Shown: positions 56,587 through 64,000 of the stretch, one piece after another
Numbering within the stretch: the stretch's first letter is position 1
Layout: each line of letters starts with the position of its first letter
Origin: Parafrankia discariae
GTDB taxonomy: Bacteria; Actinomycetota; Actinomycetes; Frankiales; Frankiaceae
Assembly: GCF_000373365.1 (NCBI RefSeq)
Contig: NZ_KB891170.1
Span: 1 to 64,000 of the forward strand
Direction of reading: 5' to 3'
Length of the DNA stretch: 64,000 nt
Notes under the pieces: model-generated
What the model saw: only the letters and a program-made list of their open reading frames with translations
Database searches by the model: none
What the model was told of the DNA's origin: nothing
Made by a program: the position numbers and the translations under genes

Positions 56587-57558
56587 CTACGCGAAGGCGA
56601 ACTCCCGGATCAGGCGGACGAGTTCGAGCGGGCGGTCGCTCTGCACCGCGTGACCGGCGCCGTCCACCACCGCGGTGCGCAGCGCGGGCAGCCGGCGCCG
56701 GAACTGCTCGACGTCGTCGTCATGGACGAACCGGGACAGCGCGCCGCGCACGAGCAGCAGCGGGACGGTGATCGTGTCGACCTCCTCCCACAGGCGGTCC
56801 ATGCTGGTCATCTCGCTCGCCGCCGGCCCGGGACCGGCCAGGTCGTAACGCCACGCCCACCGGCCGTCGGCGCGCTGGTAGGCGTTGTGCCGCACGCCGC
56901 GGCGCACGCCCGAGGCCGGCCGGTTCGGGCTGAGCCGGACGGCCGCGTCGGCCATCTGCTCGAACGAGTCGTAGGTGGGCTGGCCGCCGACCAGCGCCAC
57001 CGCGCCGCGGTCCGCGACGCCCATCGCCCGGCTCCGGTCCGCCGACTGGGGGGTGACGTCCACGATGACCGCGCGCCGGCACAGGTCGGGCCGGGTCGCG
57101 GCGAGGTGGATGGTGGTGGCGCCCCCGAGGGACATGCCGACGACGACCGCCGTCTTCGGGGCGAGCTCGTCGAGCGCCGTCGCCACCGCCGCGCCGTTCG
57201 CCCACGGGCCGTAGTTCCGCTCCGGATGCCGGAACGAGCGACCGTGACCGGGCAGGTCGAAGGCGATCGCGGGCCGGCCGAGGGCCAGGGCGACCGAATC
57301 CCAGGTGTGGGCGTTCTGGCCGCCGCCGTGCAGGAACACGATCTCCGGGTCGGCCGCCCCCCACCGGATGTGGCTCAGCCGCCGCCCGGGTCCGACCTCC
57401 ACGTGGCCGCGGGTGACCTCCGGCCGGCCCTGGTAGGGGATGCCCAGTTCCTCCGCGTTCTCGTGGAGCAGCCCGAACTCGTCGTAGTCGGCACGGTCGT
57501 CCTGGATCTCGTTGTCGTCCTGGATCTCGTTGGTCTCGACGTCCGGCAGATCGCCCAT
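56587..57558 (-). CDS. Alpha/beta hydrolase
   Basis: 323-residue alpha/beta-fold hydrolase. 'HVEVGPGRRLSHIRWG', 'IVFLHGGGQNAHTW' (oxyanion HGGG), 'IAFDLPGHGRS', nucleophile elbow 'VVGMSLGGATTIHLA', and 'VVDGAGHAVQSDRPLELV' with the catalytic His are all visible, as in epoxide-hydrolase/carboxylesterase-like enzymes. Near the N-terminus NEIQDD is repeated, from a perfect 18-bp tandem duplication at 57497-57532. It is divergent from the acyl-CoA dehydrogenase gene and might cleave related thioesters, which is inference only. Confidence 0.9.
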   Translation of the reverse strand: MGDLPDVETNEIQDDNEIQDDRADYDEFGLLHENAEELGIPYQGRPEVTRGHVEVGPGRRLSHIRWGAADPEIVFLHGGGQNAHTWDSVALALGRPAIAFDLPGHGRSFRHPERNYGPWANGAAVATALDELAPKTAVVVGMSLGGATTIHLAATRPDLCRRAVIVDVTPQSADRSRAMGVADRGAVALVGGQPTYDSFEQMADAAVRLSPNRPASGVRRGVRHNAYQRADGRWAWRYDLAGPGPAASEMTSMDRLWEEVDTITVPLLLVRGALSRFVHDDDVEQFRRRLPALRTAVVDGAGHAVQSDRPLELVRLIREFAFA

Positions 57559-57699
57559 GATCCCGCCTCGCTCTCGTCACCGCCTGTTCGCCCACCCGGT
57601 ACCGCCTGACGCGGCGGCGGACAGGTCGCCAAGGGAGAATGTAGGACTCATCGGCGCGACGCGTACCGGCCCGGGCGACCGGGGCCACGAGAGGAACCC

Positions 57700-58914
57700 A
57701 TGAGCGGCTTCAGCCTTGATCTCACCGACGAGCAGACCGAGCTCCGGCGGTGGGTGCACGGCTTCGCCGCGGACGTCGTCCGCCCTGCGGCGGCCGAGTG
57801 GGACGAGCGGGAGGAGACTCCCTGGCCGGTGATCCAGGAGGCTGCCAAGATCGGCCTCTACAACTTCGACACGTTGGCCGCCCTGTGGGCCGAGGAGACC
57901 GGCCTGGGCCTGCCGATCCTCTCCGAGGAGCTGTTCTGGGGCGACGCCGGCATCGGCATGTCGATCATGGGAACGTCGCTGGCGGTCGCCGGGATCGCGT
58001 CCGCCGGGACGTTCGACCAGCTCGGCGAGTGGGTGCCCCAGTGCTTCGGTGACGCCGCCGACCCGAAGGTGGCCGCGTACTGCGTGTCCGAGCCCGAGGC
58101 CGGCTCGGACGTCTCGTCGATGCGGGTCCGCGCCCGCTACGAGGAGGCGACGGACGAATGGGTGATCAACGGCCAGAAGGCATGGATCACGAACGGCGGC
58201 ATCGCGAACGTCCACGTGGTCGTCGCCTCGGTCGACCCGGCGCTGCGGGCCCGCGGCCAGGCCGCGTTCGTCGTCCCGCCCGGCACCCCGGGACTTACCG
58301 GCAACAGGAAGATCAAGAAGCTCGGCCTGCGGGCCTCGCACACCGCCGACGTCTTCCTCGACGACGTCCGGGTACCCGGCCGGTGCCTGCTCGGCGGCAA
58401 GGAGAAGCTGGACGAGCGGCTCGCCCGCGCCCGCGAGGGCTCCCGCTCCTCGGGGCAGGCCGCCCTGCAGACCTTCGAGATGACCCGGCCCACGGTCGGC
58501 GCGCAGGCGGTGGGCATCGCCCGGGCCGCCTACGAGTACGCGCTGGACTACGCCCGGCACCGCGAGCAGTTCGGACGTCCGATCATCACCAACCAGGCGG
58601 TCGCGTTCGCGCTGGCCGACCTGCGGATGGAGATCGACGCGGCCCGCCTGCTCATCTGGCGCGCCGCGTGGATGGGCCGCAACGAACGGCGCTTCGAGGC
58701 CGGGGAGGGCTCGATGTCGAAGCTCAAGGCCGGCGAGGTCGCGGTGTGGGCGACCGAGAAGGCGGTGCAGATCCTCGGCGGCGCCGGCTACAGCCGGGAG
58801 CACCCGGTGGAGCGCATGTACCGCGACGCCAAGATCTACACCATCTTCGAGGGGACGTCGGAGATCCAGCGGCTCGTGGTCGCGCGGGCGATCTCCGGCA
58901 TGCACCTCTCCTGA
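57700..58914 (+). CDS. Acyl-CoA dehydrogenase
   Basis: Stand-alone flavoenzyme of 404 residues. It has 'FSLDLTDEQTELRRWVHGFAADVVRPAAAEWDE' (helical domain), 'AAYCVSEPEAGSDVSSMRVRA' and 'WVINGQKAWITNGGIANVHVV' (flavin contacts), 'RHREQFGRPIITNQAVAFALADL', and 'ILGGAGYSREHPVERMYRDAKIYTIFEGTSEIQRLVVARAI'. Catalytic Glu of 'IYTIFEGTSEIQ' is present, as in short/medium-chain enzymes. GAGAGGAACCC precedes ATG 57700. It has no acyl-CoA partner gene nearby. Confidence 0.93.
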   Translation: MSGFSLDLTDEQTELRRWVHGFAADVVRPAAAEWDEREETPWPVIQEAAKIGLYNFDTLAALWAEETGLGLPILSEELFWGDAGIGMSIMGTSLAVAGIASAGTFDQLGEWVPQCFGDAADPKVAAYCVSEPEAGSDVSSMRVRARYEEATDEWVINGQKAWITNGGIANVHVVVASVDPALRARGQAAFVVPPGTPGLTGNRKIKKLGLRASHTADVFLDDVRVPGRCLLGGKEKLDERLARAREGSRSSGQAALQTFEMTRPTVGAQAVGIARAAYEYALDYARHREQFGRPIITNQAVAFALADLRMEIDAARLLIWRAAWMGRNERRFEAGEGSMSKLKAGEVAVWATEKAVQILGGAGYSREHPVERMYRDAKIYTIFEGTSEIQRLVVARAISGMHLS

Positions 58915-59196
58915 TCCACCCGATCCACCTGATCCGTCTGACCCTGCCGATCCGCCCGATCGGCCCAGGCACGGTGACAGCGGTGGATGGAGCACGGATT
59001 TAAGGGATTGACTTGCGGAATCCCGGCAACAGACGGGGTTCGCCGACCCGAAGCGGTCTTCAATCTGGCGTAGGCCGGACCGCCGATGCGGGAACGGGGG
59101 CGATGTCGGGGGCATCGACCGTGTCTGGTGGTCCGGCCGGGGGGCGTCAGCCGGCCGTCCGGCCAAGGGCGTCCGCCCGTCGTCCGGCCAAGGGCG
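58915..59196. repeat. Repeat-rich intergenic region
   Basis: Just past the dehydrogenase stop are several GATCC-containing units about nine bases apart (58915-58965). They include a weak hairpin, GCCGATC/GATCGGC, at 58946-58964. Further on, an 18-bp string (CGTCCGGCCAAGGGCGTC) is repeated exactly at 59156-59173 and 59181-59198, the second copy reaching the stop of the next gene. No gene is supported. Confidence 0.75.
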
Positions 59197-60573
59197 TCAG
59201 CCGGTCAGGCCCGCCGCGCTGAGGTAGGCCACGCTCGCGTGGCTGTCGACCGGGCGGCCCGACCCGTCGACACACCGGACGGTGGCGGTCACGTCGCGCT
59301 CGCCGGAACCCGCGGCCCGGTCGTCCACCGAGCATCTCGCGGTCGGCTCGCCGTAGGCGGTCACGCTCAGGTGATCGGGCGTCCCGGCGACACCGGGCAG
59401 GACCACCTCGTAGACACCGACTCCCGTGCGCCGCACCGTGTTGACCGATCCGGCGCTGTTCGCCGAGTAACGCGCCCAGGCGTCGACCGCGTCCCCGAGC
59501 GGCGCCGGCTCCAGCGGTCCGCCGTCGCGGACGACGCCGGTGAACAGCTGCGCGAACGTGCCGGCGCCGGTCGGCACCAGCGCGTCGCGGTCGGTGTACA
59601 GCAGGACGAACGGCGTGTCCGCCGGCGTCGTGCCCTCGGCGCAGCCGACCAGGACGGACTGCCGGTCGGCCCTGACCTCCCGGCCGAGGGCGTTGCACCC
59701 GGCGGCGGAGTCACCGGCCGCGTTGACCTGGAGGTTGTTGCCGGGGCGGACGAACTCGGCCCCGACCAGGTCGACGGCATAGCGGCCGGTGCCGAGGCGG
59801 TGGACGGCAACCGTGCCAGGCCCCGACACGCTGTAGGCGTCGCGGGGCCGGGAGTCGGAGTGGTCGGCGCGGTCGAGGCGCACGTAGGCATAGGGAGCGT
59901 CCCCGGCCGGTGGCCGGTAGCCCTCGGGCGCGTAGGTGAACAGCAGACTGAACCGGGAGTCGACGAACTGGCCGGTCGGACGGCGGCAGGCCAGGTCGAC
60001 CCGCTCGTCCAGCCGCCCGGACGCCCCGGACCGCGGTCCTCCGGCGGTCACCGCGTCGCCAGGTCCGTCCGGCGACGGTCGTACCGCCTCCCAGTCGACC
60101 ACGTGGCAGTGGGCCGGCGCGGCCGCACCGGCGTCGCCGGTCGCGTCGCCGGTCGTGGCGGGTTTCGGGTCGGTACCGGCCGGGCCGGCCGGCCCTGGCC
60201 CGCCGATCGCCGTCGCCAGGGCGACGCCACGCCGCTGCGACACGCCCAGGCCGGGGAACACCACGCTGTAACGACCCACGGCCATCCGGGAGATCACCGG
60301 CCTGGCCTCGGCCAGGGCATCGATGACCTGCCAGCTTCCGGCGGCGGCGGAGTCGGGCGGCTCCAGCGGAGCCGCCGGCGACACGACGTCGGAGCGCAGG
60401 AAGCCCCAGCGGGGGCCGATCGGTTCGCCGCTCCCGTCGCCGCCGGACCCGCCGGCCGCGTACACGGCGGGATCGTCGCGGACAGCGGCGAGCGTGACAA
60501 GCGTCACCGCAGTGATGAGCGCCAGGACGGCGAGCACCGCGCTGGTCACCGTGGCCCGACTCAAACGCGGCAC
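59197..60573 (-). CDS. Membrane-anchored protein with three internal beta repeats
   Basis: 458-residue protein anchored by one N-terminal helix ('ATVTSAVLAVLALITAVTLVTLAA'), rest outside. Three homologous segments of about 110-130 residues recur, each with 'G.GrYxVxxPG', 'xLxVxA.G', a cysteine, 'V.V.C', and 'FxLLYT'. Examples are 'MAVGRYSVVFPGLG', 'LGTGRYAVDLVGAEF' and 'TGVGVYEVVLPGVAG'; 'SRFSLLFTYAPEG', 'TPFVLLYTDRDA' and 'SHASVAYLSAAG'. Each repeat keeps a cysteine pair, probably one disulfide each. I do not recognise a named family; an extracellular binding or structural role is a guess. GTG start. Confidence 0.75.
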   Translation of the reverse strand: MPRLSRATVTSAVLAVLALITAVTLVTLAAVRDDPAVYAAGGSGGDGSGEPIGPRWGFLRSDVVSPAAPLEPPDSAAAGSWQVIDALAEARPVISRMAVGRYSVVFPGLGVSQRRGVALATAIGGPGPAGPAGTDPKPATTGDATGDAGAAAPAHCHVVDWEAVRPSPDGPGDAVTAGGPRSGASGRLDERVDLACRRPTGQFVDSRFSLLFTYAPEGYRPPAGDAPYAYVRLDRADHSDSRPRDAYSVSGPGTVAVHRLGTGRYAVDLVGAEFVRPGNNLQVNAAGDSAAGCNALGREVRADRQSVLVGCAEGTTPADTPFVLLYTDRDALVPTGAGTFAQLFTGVVRDGGPLEPAPLGDAVDAWARYSANSAGSVNTVRRTGVGVYEVVLPGVAGTPDHLSVTAYGEPTARCSVDDRAAGSGERDVTATVRCVDGSGRPVDSHASVAYLSAAGLTG

Positions 60574-60867
60574 GCGTCAAGCCCTTTCGTCGTCGGCGCT
60601 CGCGACCGCGGCCGTGCCCACCCCATCCGGGCGCGAGGTATGTCGTAGCCGAGAATGGCACAACTGTGGGTGTGCCCGCACAGAGACCCCAGGCAGGCAT
60701 GTATCCGCCCAGATCCTCAGGTACCGCCCGGTCGGCGCGGCGTTCAGCGGGCGAAACGGTCCGTGGCCGGCGGGTCCCTCCATGCCCGCCGCTACGCCGA
60801 ACCGGCCTTGCGGGCAGCGACAATCACCGTGCCGACATCATCCCGGTGACCTGCAGGAGGACATTCC

Positions 60868-61245
60868 ATGGGACGGTCCAGACCGACATTCCGCCGAGGT
60901 GGCCTCGGCTTTCTGCTCGCTGTCCTGGCGGCCACGGGGGCCGCGTGCCAACCCGGCCCGACGGGCGGCCCGGGCGGTGGGGCCGACTCCCCTCCCGCGG
61001 CCGACACAGGGGCCACACCACGTCCGGACCCGGAGGACCTGCGCCGCGTCTCGAAGGAAATAAACCAGCGGGTCACGGCCTATGCCCAGACCCATGACAC
61101 CTCGTACTCCTTCGGGGTCTACATAGATTCCGGGATAGGACGGGTCATCCTGGAGACCGACGCCCCGGCGGCCGTGACGGAGCGACTCGTCGGCGCCGAC
61201 GCCGATCTCGTCCAGATCCGGCGAGAAAAGGTCGAGGACTACTAG
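60868..61245 (+). CDS. Lipoprotein consisting of a free-standing protease pro-domain
   Basis: 125-residue lipoprotein: basic 'MGRSRPTFRRGG', hydrophobic core, lipobox 'GAAC' (C27), Gly/Pro-rich spacer. Its last 67 residues match the pro-domain of the protease encoded 194 bp downstream: shared 'V..Y/F....TxYxFGVY.D..xGxVIxETDAP', then 'LxGxDAxxVxxRxxKVxD'. AGGAGG lies seven bases upstream of ATG 60868. In S1 proteases of this kind the pro-domain folds and inhibits the enzyme. A membrane-tethered separate copy could act as inhibitor or chaperone at the cell surface, which is inference. The two genes lie in tandem. Confidence 0.8.
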   Translation: MGRSRPTFRRGGLGFLLAVLAATGAACQPGPTGGPGGGADSPPAADTGATPRPDPEDLRRVSKEINQRVTAYAQTHDTSYSFGVYIDSGIGRVILETDAPAAVTERLVGADADLVQIRREKVEDY

Positions 61246-61257
61246 GCGCGGACATCA

Positions 61258-61281
61258 CCGTACAACCAACTTTTTGTACGG
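61258..61281 (+). terminator. Hairpin between the pro-domain lipoprotein and protease genes
   Basis: CCGTACAA (61258-61265) and TTGTACGG (61274-61281) with an 8-base loop, 12 bases past the lipoprotein stop. It could attenuate or end the lipoprotein transcript, or bind a regulator, before the protease gene. Confidence 0.5.
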
Positions 61282-61439
61282 ATTTGCTTGTCAAGAAGGA
61301 GACAGGCGTCGAAACCTCGACGCTCCGAACCACCTCGATACTGTGCCGGCGATCTCCAGTGATTTGGAGAGATGCCCCAGGTGTGCAGACAACCTGAACG
61401 CATCCGACAATCGTTCTGCAGATTTCCGGAGAGTATTAG

Positions 61440-62450
61440 GTGAGAAATTCTAGATCGAGACTCCGCTGGGGCGGAGCCGGCCTGGCTGTGGCCGGATTCA
61501 CCGTGATCGCAAGCACGATTCCGGTGTACGCCGCGAACTCCTCGGGCGGCAGCAAGGCGACCATCGCGGTCGACAACGCGGTGGCCGCTCCGGCCGCGGA
61601 CGCCACCTTCGCGACGGACCAGGTCGCGGCCGACCTCGCCGAGGCCTCAAGCCAGGTCCAGTCGAAGGTGATCACTTTCGTCCGGAACAAGGGAACCATC
61701 TACACCTTCGGCGTCTACGCCGATCCCGACCTGGGCAAGGTCATCGTCGAGACCGACGCGCCCGCGAGGGACGTGGCCACGCTGCTCGGCAAGGACGCGA
61801 GCCAGGTCGTGGTCCGCAAGGGGAAGGTCACCGACCTGTTCAGTCGGCGCGACGACATCCCCTCATTCTGGGGCGGTGCCGGGATCAAGTCCGGCGGGGC
61901 CATCTGTTCCTCGGGTTACACCGTCGCCGACTCGGCGAACACCCGGTACCAGGTGACCGCCGGGCACTGCGCGTCCAACGGCGCGACCGAGGTCACCGAG
62001 CTGGGCAACCGCACCTTCGGTGTGGTCAGCGGCAACGGACTGCCCAGTAAGGACATGGAGCTGCTCGGCGGCCAGTCGTACGGGTCGTTCATCTACAACG
62101 GCGGCGTCAACAGCAGCACCGGTTACCACGTCGCCGGTGCCGGCAATCCCGTGGTCGGCTTCACCAACTACTGCCACAGCGGTCGCACGACGGGCGAGAA
62201 CTGCGGGCACACCGTGCAGAGCGTCACAGCCACCGTCTGCACCAGCAGCGGCTGCAAGTCGCCGGTGGCCGCCTTCACCGGCGGTGTCCTCCCACAGGGC
62301 GGCGACTCCGGTTCGCCGTTCTTCGTCGGTGCCACCAGCGGCTCCGACAAGTACATCCGCGGGCACGTCATCGCGGGTAACGGAACCACCTCGTACGCCG
62401 AGCTGTGGAACAATGTCGCAGCACGCTACGGCGTACATATCGTGACGTAG
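61440..62450 (+). CDS. Secreted S1 (chymotrypsin-like) serine protease with pro-domain
   Basis: 336-residue preproprotease. The Sec signal ends near 'PVYA-ANS' (about residue 31), and a pro-domain spans roughly 70-138 ('ITFVRNKGTIYTFGVY', 'VIVETDAP', 'KVTDLFSRRDD'). The mature protease follows with H176 ('VTAGHC'), D205 ('SKDMELL') and S290 ('GGDSGSP'), the alpha-lytic/streptogrisin-like triad. Cysteines ('GAICSSG...GHCAS', 'NYCHSG...NCGH', 'VCTSSGC') suggest three disulfides. It starts at GTG 61440 with GGAG at 61425-61428. The gene immediately upstream encodes a matching pro-domain alone. Confidence 0.93.
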   Translation: MRNSRSRLRWGGAGLAVAGFTVIASTIPVYAANSSGGSKATIAVDNAVAAPAADATFATDQVAADLAEASSQVQSKVITFVRNKGTIYTFGVYADPDLGKVIVETDAPARDVATLLGKDASQVVVRKGKVTDLFSRRDDIPSFWGGAGIKSGGAICSSGYTVADSANTRYQVTAGHCASNGATEVTELGNRTFGVVSGNGLPSKDMELLGGQSYGSFIYNGGVNSSTGYHVAGAGNPVVGFTNYCHSGRTTGENCGHTVQSVTATVCTSSGCKSPVAAFTGGVLPQGGDSGSPFFVGATSGSDKYIRGHVIAGNGTTSYAELWNNVAARYGVHIVT

Positions 62451-63117
62451 TCGACACAAAACGGTAATCGCGACACGGTTGTCGCAACACGGTCATCACG
62501 CCGTGGTTATCGCACGCTTTTCGGTCCCAGTCGGTCCCGGGCGTATTCCTCTCGCCCGGGACCGGCCGGTCCTCGTTTCGGGACCCGCCCCACACCGCTC
62601 ACCGTTCACCGTCGACCGGCGCCTGACGATCGGGGCCCGCCGGTTCCGGCCGGTCGACGCCGGTCCGCCGGCCGCCGAGGCAGCCCGGACCTGGCCGTTC
62701 CCACCCGCCCCGCCGTGTCGTTCCCGACCACCGCCCTGTGCCGTTCCCACCTGCCGCGCCAGGCCGTTCCCGGCCGCCACACCGCGCCGCGTCGTTCCCA
62801 CCGACCGCCCGATGGCCGTCCCGGTGGGCCGTTGTACGGGCAGGCCGCCCCGGACAATCGCACAGCATTGTCGGAGCACCGACACCGACCCCGTGCCGGC
62901 GGGCATGTCCGCCCAATGACAGCCGGGCGGGGTGCGCTTTCACCACCACCCCCGCATACAGTGATGCCGACTACACAGGATTCTCTTCCGATTCGCGGGA
63001 ATGGCGCTCGGACCCAATTCTGTGGTAGTGATCTACCGATAGTGATCAGACTCCGGTACCCGGCGGCGATCCTCACGCGAGGCACTCGACCCGCCACGGC
63101 AGGTGAGGGTGGGCTCG
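62451..63117. other. Repeat-bearing intergenic region upstream of a kinase gene
   Basis: About 670 bp with no credible gene. Between 62690 and 62830 the string CGTTCCC recurs about five times at 23-28 bp spacing within similar C-rich context, a degenerate tandem array. AT-richer sequence at 62945-63050 is the likely kinase promoter zone. Confidence 0.5.
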
Positions 63118-64000
63118 ATGTCATCGGATGCCGGTGTGACGGCGAGGACCGTTCCGCTCGGCGCGGACGATCCCCGTGAACTCGGTTCGTACCAGTTGCT
63201 GAGCAAACTCGGCCAGGGCGGCATGGGCACGGTCTACCTGGGGAAGTCGCAGCAGGGCCGCCTTGTCGCGATCAAGGTGATCCGCGCCGACGTCGCCGGC
63301 GACGCCGAGTTCCGCGCCCGCTTCCGACTCGAGGCCGAGACCGCGCGCCGGGTCGCCCGGGTCTGCACCGCGGAGGTGCTCGACGCCGACCCGGACGCCC
63401 CTCAGCCCTACCTGGTCACCGAGTTCATCGAGGGCGAGACCCTCTCTCGTTTCGTCGCCCGCAACGGTCCGCTCGCCGACGCCAACCTCGAGCAGCTCGC
63501 CGTCGGCGTGGCCGCGGCGCTGACCGCCATCCACCGGGCCGGCATCGTGCACCGTGACCTCAAGCCGTCGAACGTCGTGCTCTCACCGTTCGGGCCGCGC
63601 GTCATCGACTTCGGCATCGCCCGCGCGCTGGACGCCGCCACGAACCTCACCGGTGACCTCCAGCAGCTCGGCACCCCCGCCTTCATGTCCCCGGAGCAGA
63701 TCGAGGGCGGAGCTGTCACGCCGGCGGTCGACATCTGGGCGTGGGGTGGCGTGGTGACCTACGCCGCCACCGGGCGCTACCCGTTCGGGGACGGCAACGC
63801 GCAGGTGCTGCTCTACCGGGCGCTGCACGAGGAGCCGCGGCTCGACGGCGTCGACCCGGCGCTGCACCCCATCGTCTGGCATTCGATGCGCAAGAACCCG
63901 ACCACCCGGCCGACCGCGCAGCAGCTCATGCTCCGCCTGCTCGGCGACTCCGGCGAGGACGCCGACGCCACGATCGACCCGCGCGAGGTCACCAACGTCC
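63118..64000 (+). CDS. Ser/Thr protein kinase, cut by the right window edge
   Basis: 294 residues are visible from ATG 63118 (GAGGGTGG nearby upstream); the frame is open at the edge, so the C-terminus is missing. It is a Hanks-type kinase: glycine loop 'LGQGGMGTVYLG', K53 ('VAIKVI'), catalytic loop 'GIVHRDLKPSNVVL', 'RVIDFGIARAL', 'LGTPAFMSPEQIEG', 'DIWAWGGVVTYAATGRYPFG'. The kinase domain ends about residue 275 and a juxtamembrane linker begins ('DSGEDADATIDPREVTNV'). Usual relatives continue with a transmembrane helix and an extracytoplasmic sensor, so full type cannot be given. Confidence 0.93.
   Translation, partial: MSSDAGVTARTVPLGADDPRELGSYQLLSKLGQGGMGTVYLGKSQQGRLVAIKVIRADVAGDAEFRARFRLEAETARRVARVCTAEVLDADPDAPQPYLVTEFIEGETLSRFVARNGPLADANLEQLAVGVAAALTAIHRAGIVHRDLKPSNVVLSPFGPRVIDFGIARALDAATNLTGDLQQLGTPAFMSPEQIEGGAVTPAVDIWAWGGVVTYAATGRYPFGDGNAQVLLYRALHEEPRLDGVDPALHPIVWHSMRKNPTTRPTAQQLMLRLLGDSGEDADATIDPREVTNV

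Overview
The window is very GC-rich actinobacterial DNA with dense genes, many GTG starts, ATGA overlaps and strong third-position GC bias. The gene set (Family 2B encapsulin beside geosmin synthase, MmyB-type regulator, actinobacterial HelD, GPP34 protein, paired acyl-CoA dehydrogenases, PASTA-less Ser/Thr kinases, IS4 and IS630 elements) suggests Frankia/Parafrankia or a close relative. The genus is inference, because no rRNA is present. I see no tRNA, rRNA or CRISPR array.

Layout. 1-2.3 kb: an IS4-type transposase start running off the left edge, a SAM methyltransferase and a compact IS630 element with an N-terminally short transposase. 2.3-6.4 kb: an XRE/MmyB regulator divergent from a short-chain dehydrogenase, then a prolyl oligopeptidase. 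6.6-13.3 kb: a methyltransferase, a coupled BrkB-like/MFS exporter pair and a giant patatin-like protein. 13.4-17.9 kb: a frameshifted superinfection-immunity-type membrane protein, a 57-residue zinc-ribbon protein, an orphan peptide-binding lipoprotein and an expansin-like lipoprotein.

18-27 kb is the centrepiece: a cyclic-nucleotide-domain (Family 2B) encapsulin shell protein directly followed by bifunctional geosmin synthase, then an ABC exporter and a coupled histidine kinase/response regulator. The synthase carries two copies of a TGLGTSA motif, one in the interdomain linker and one near the C-terminus; these are candidate shell-targeting elements. An isopentenyl-diphosphate isomerase gene with an apparently leaderless promoter lies at 35 kb and could feed terpenoid supply.

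27-45 kb: a lipoprotein/SDR pair, a methyltransferase, a probable three-gene operon (PhoX-like Tat protein, membrane Ser/Thr kinase with an NHL propeller, glycosyltransferase), a both-ends-truncated surface protein, two adjacent acyl-CoA dehydrogenases that look like a heteromeric enzyme, an acetamidase-type hydrolase, a GPP34 protein, a small secreted protein, a DapB-like oxidoreductase and a molybdopterin oxidoreductase/flavin reductase pair. 45-60 kb: NUDIX hydrolase, branched-chain-type binding protein, a 1033-residue FAD/Fe-S fusion dehydrogenase, an ABC exporter with a split ATPase domain, HelD, an HhH endonuclease-like protein, an alpha/beta hydrolase, another acyl-CoA dehydrogenase and a membrane-anchored triple-repeat protein.

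60.8-62.5 kb holds a second striking unit: a small lipoprotein that is essentially a free-standing copy of the pro-domain of the chymotrypsin-like protease encoded just downstream. The window ends inside a Ser/Thr kinase gene. Across the window many genes contain short in-frame tandem duplications (6, 12, 15, 18 and 27 bp units) in linkers and termini.
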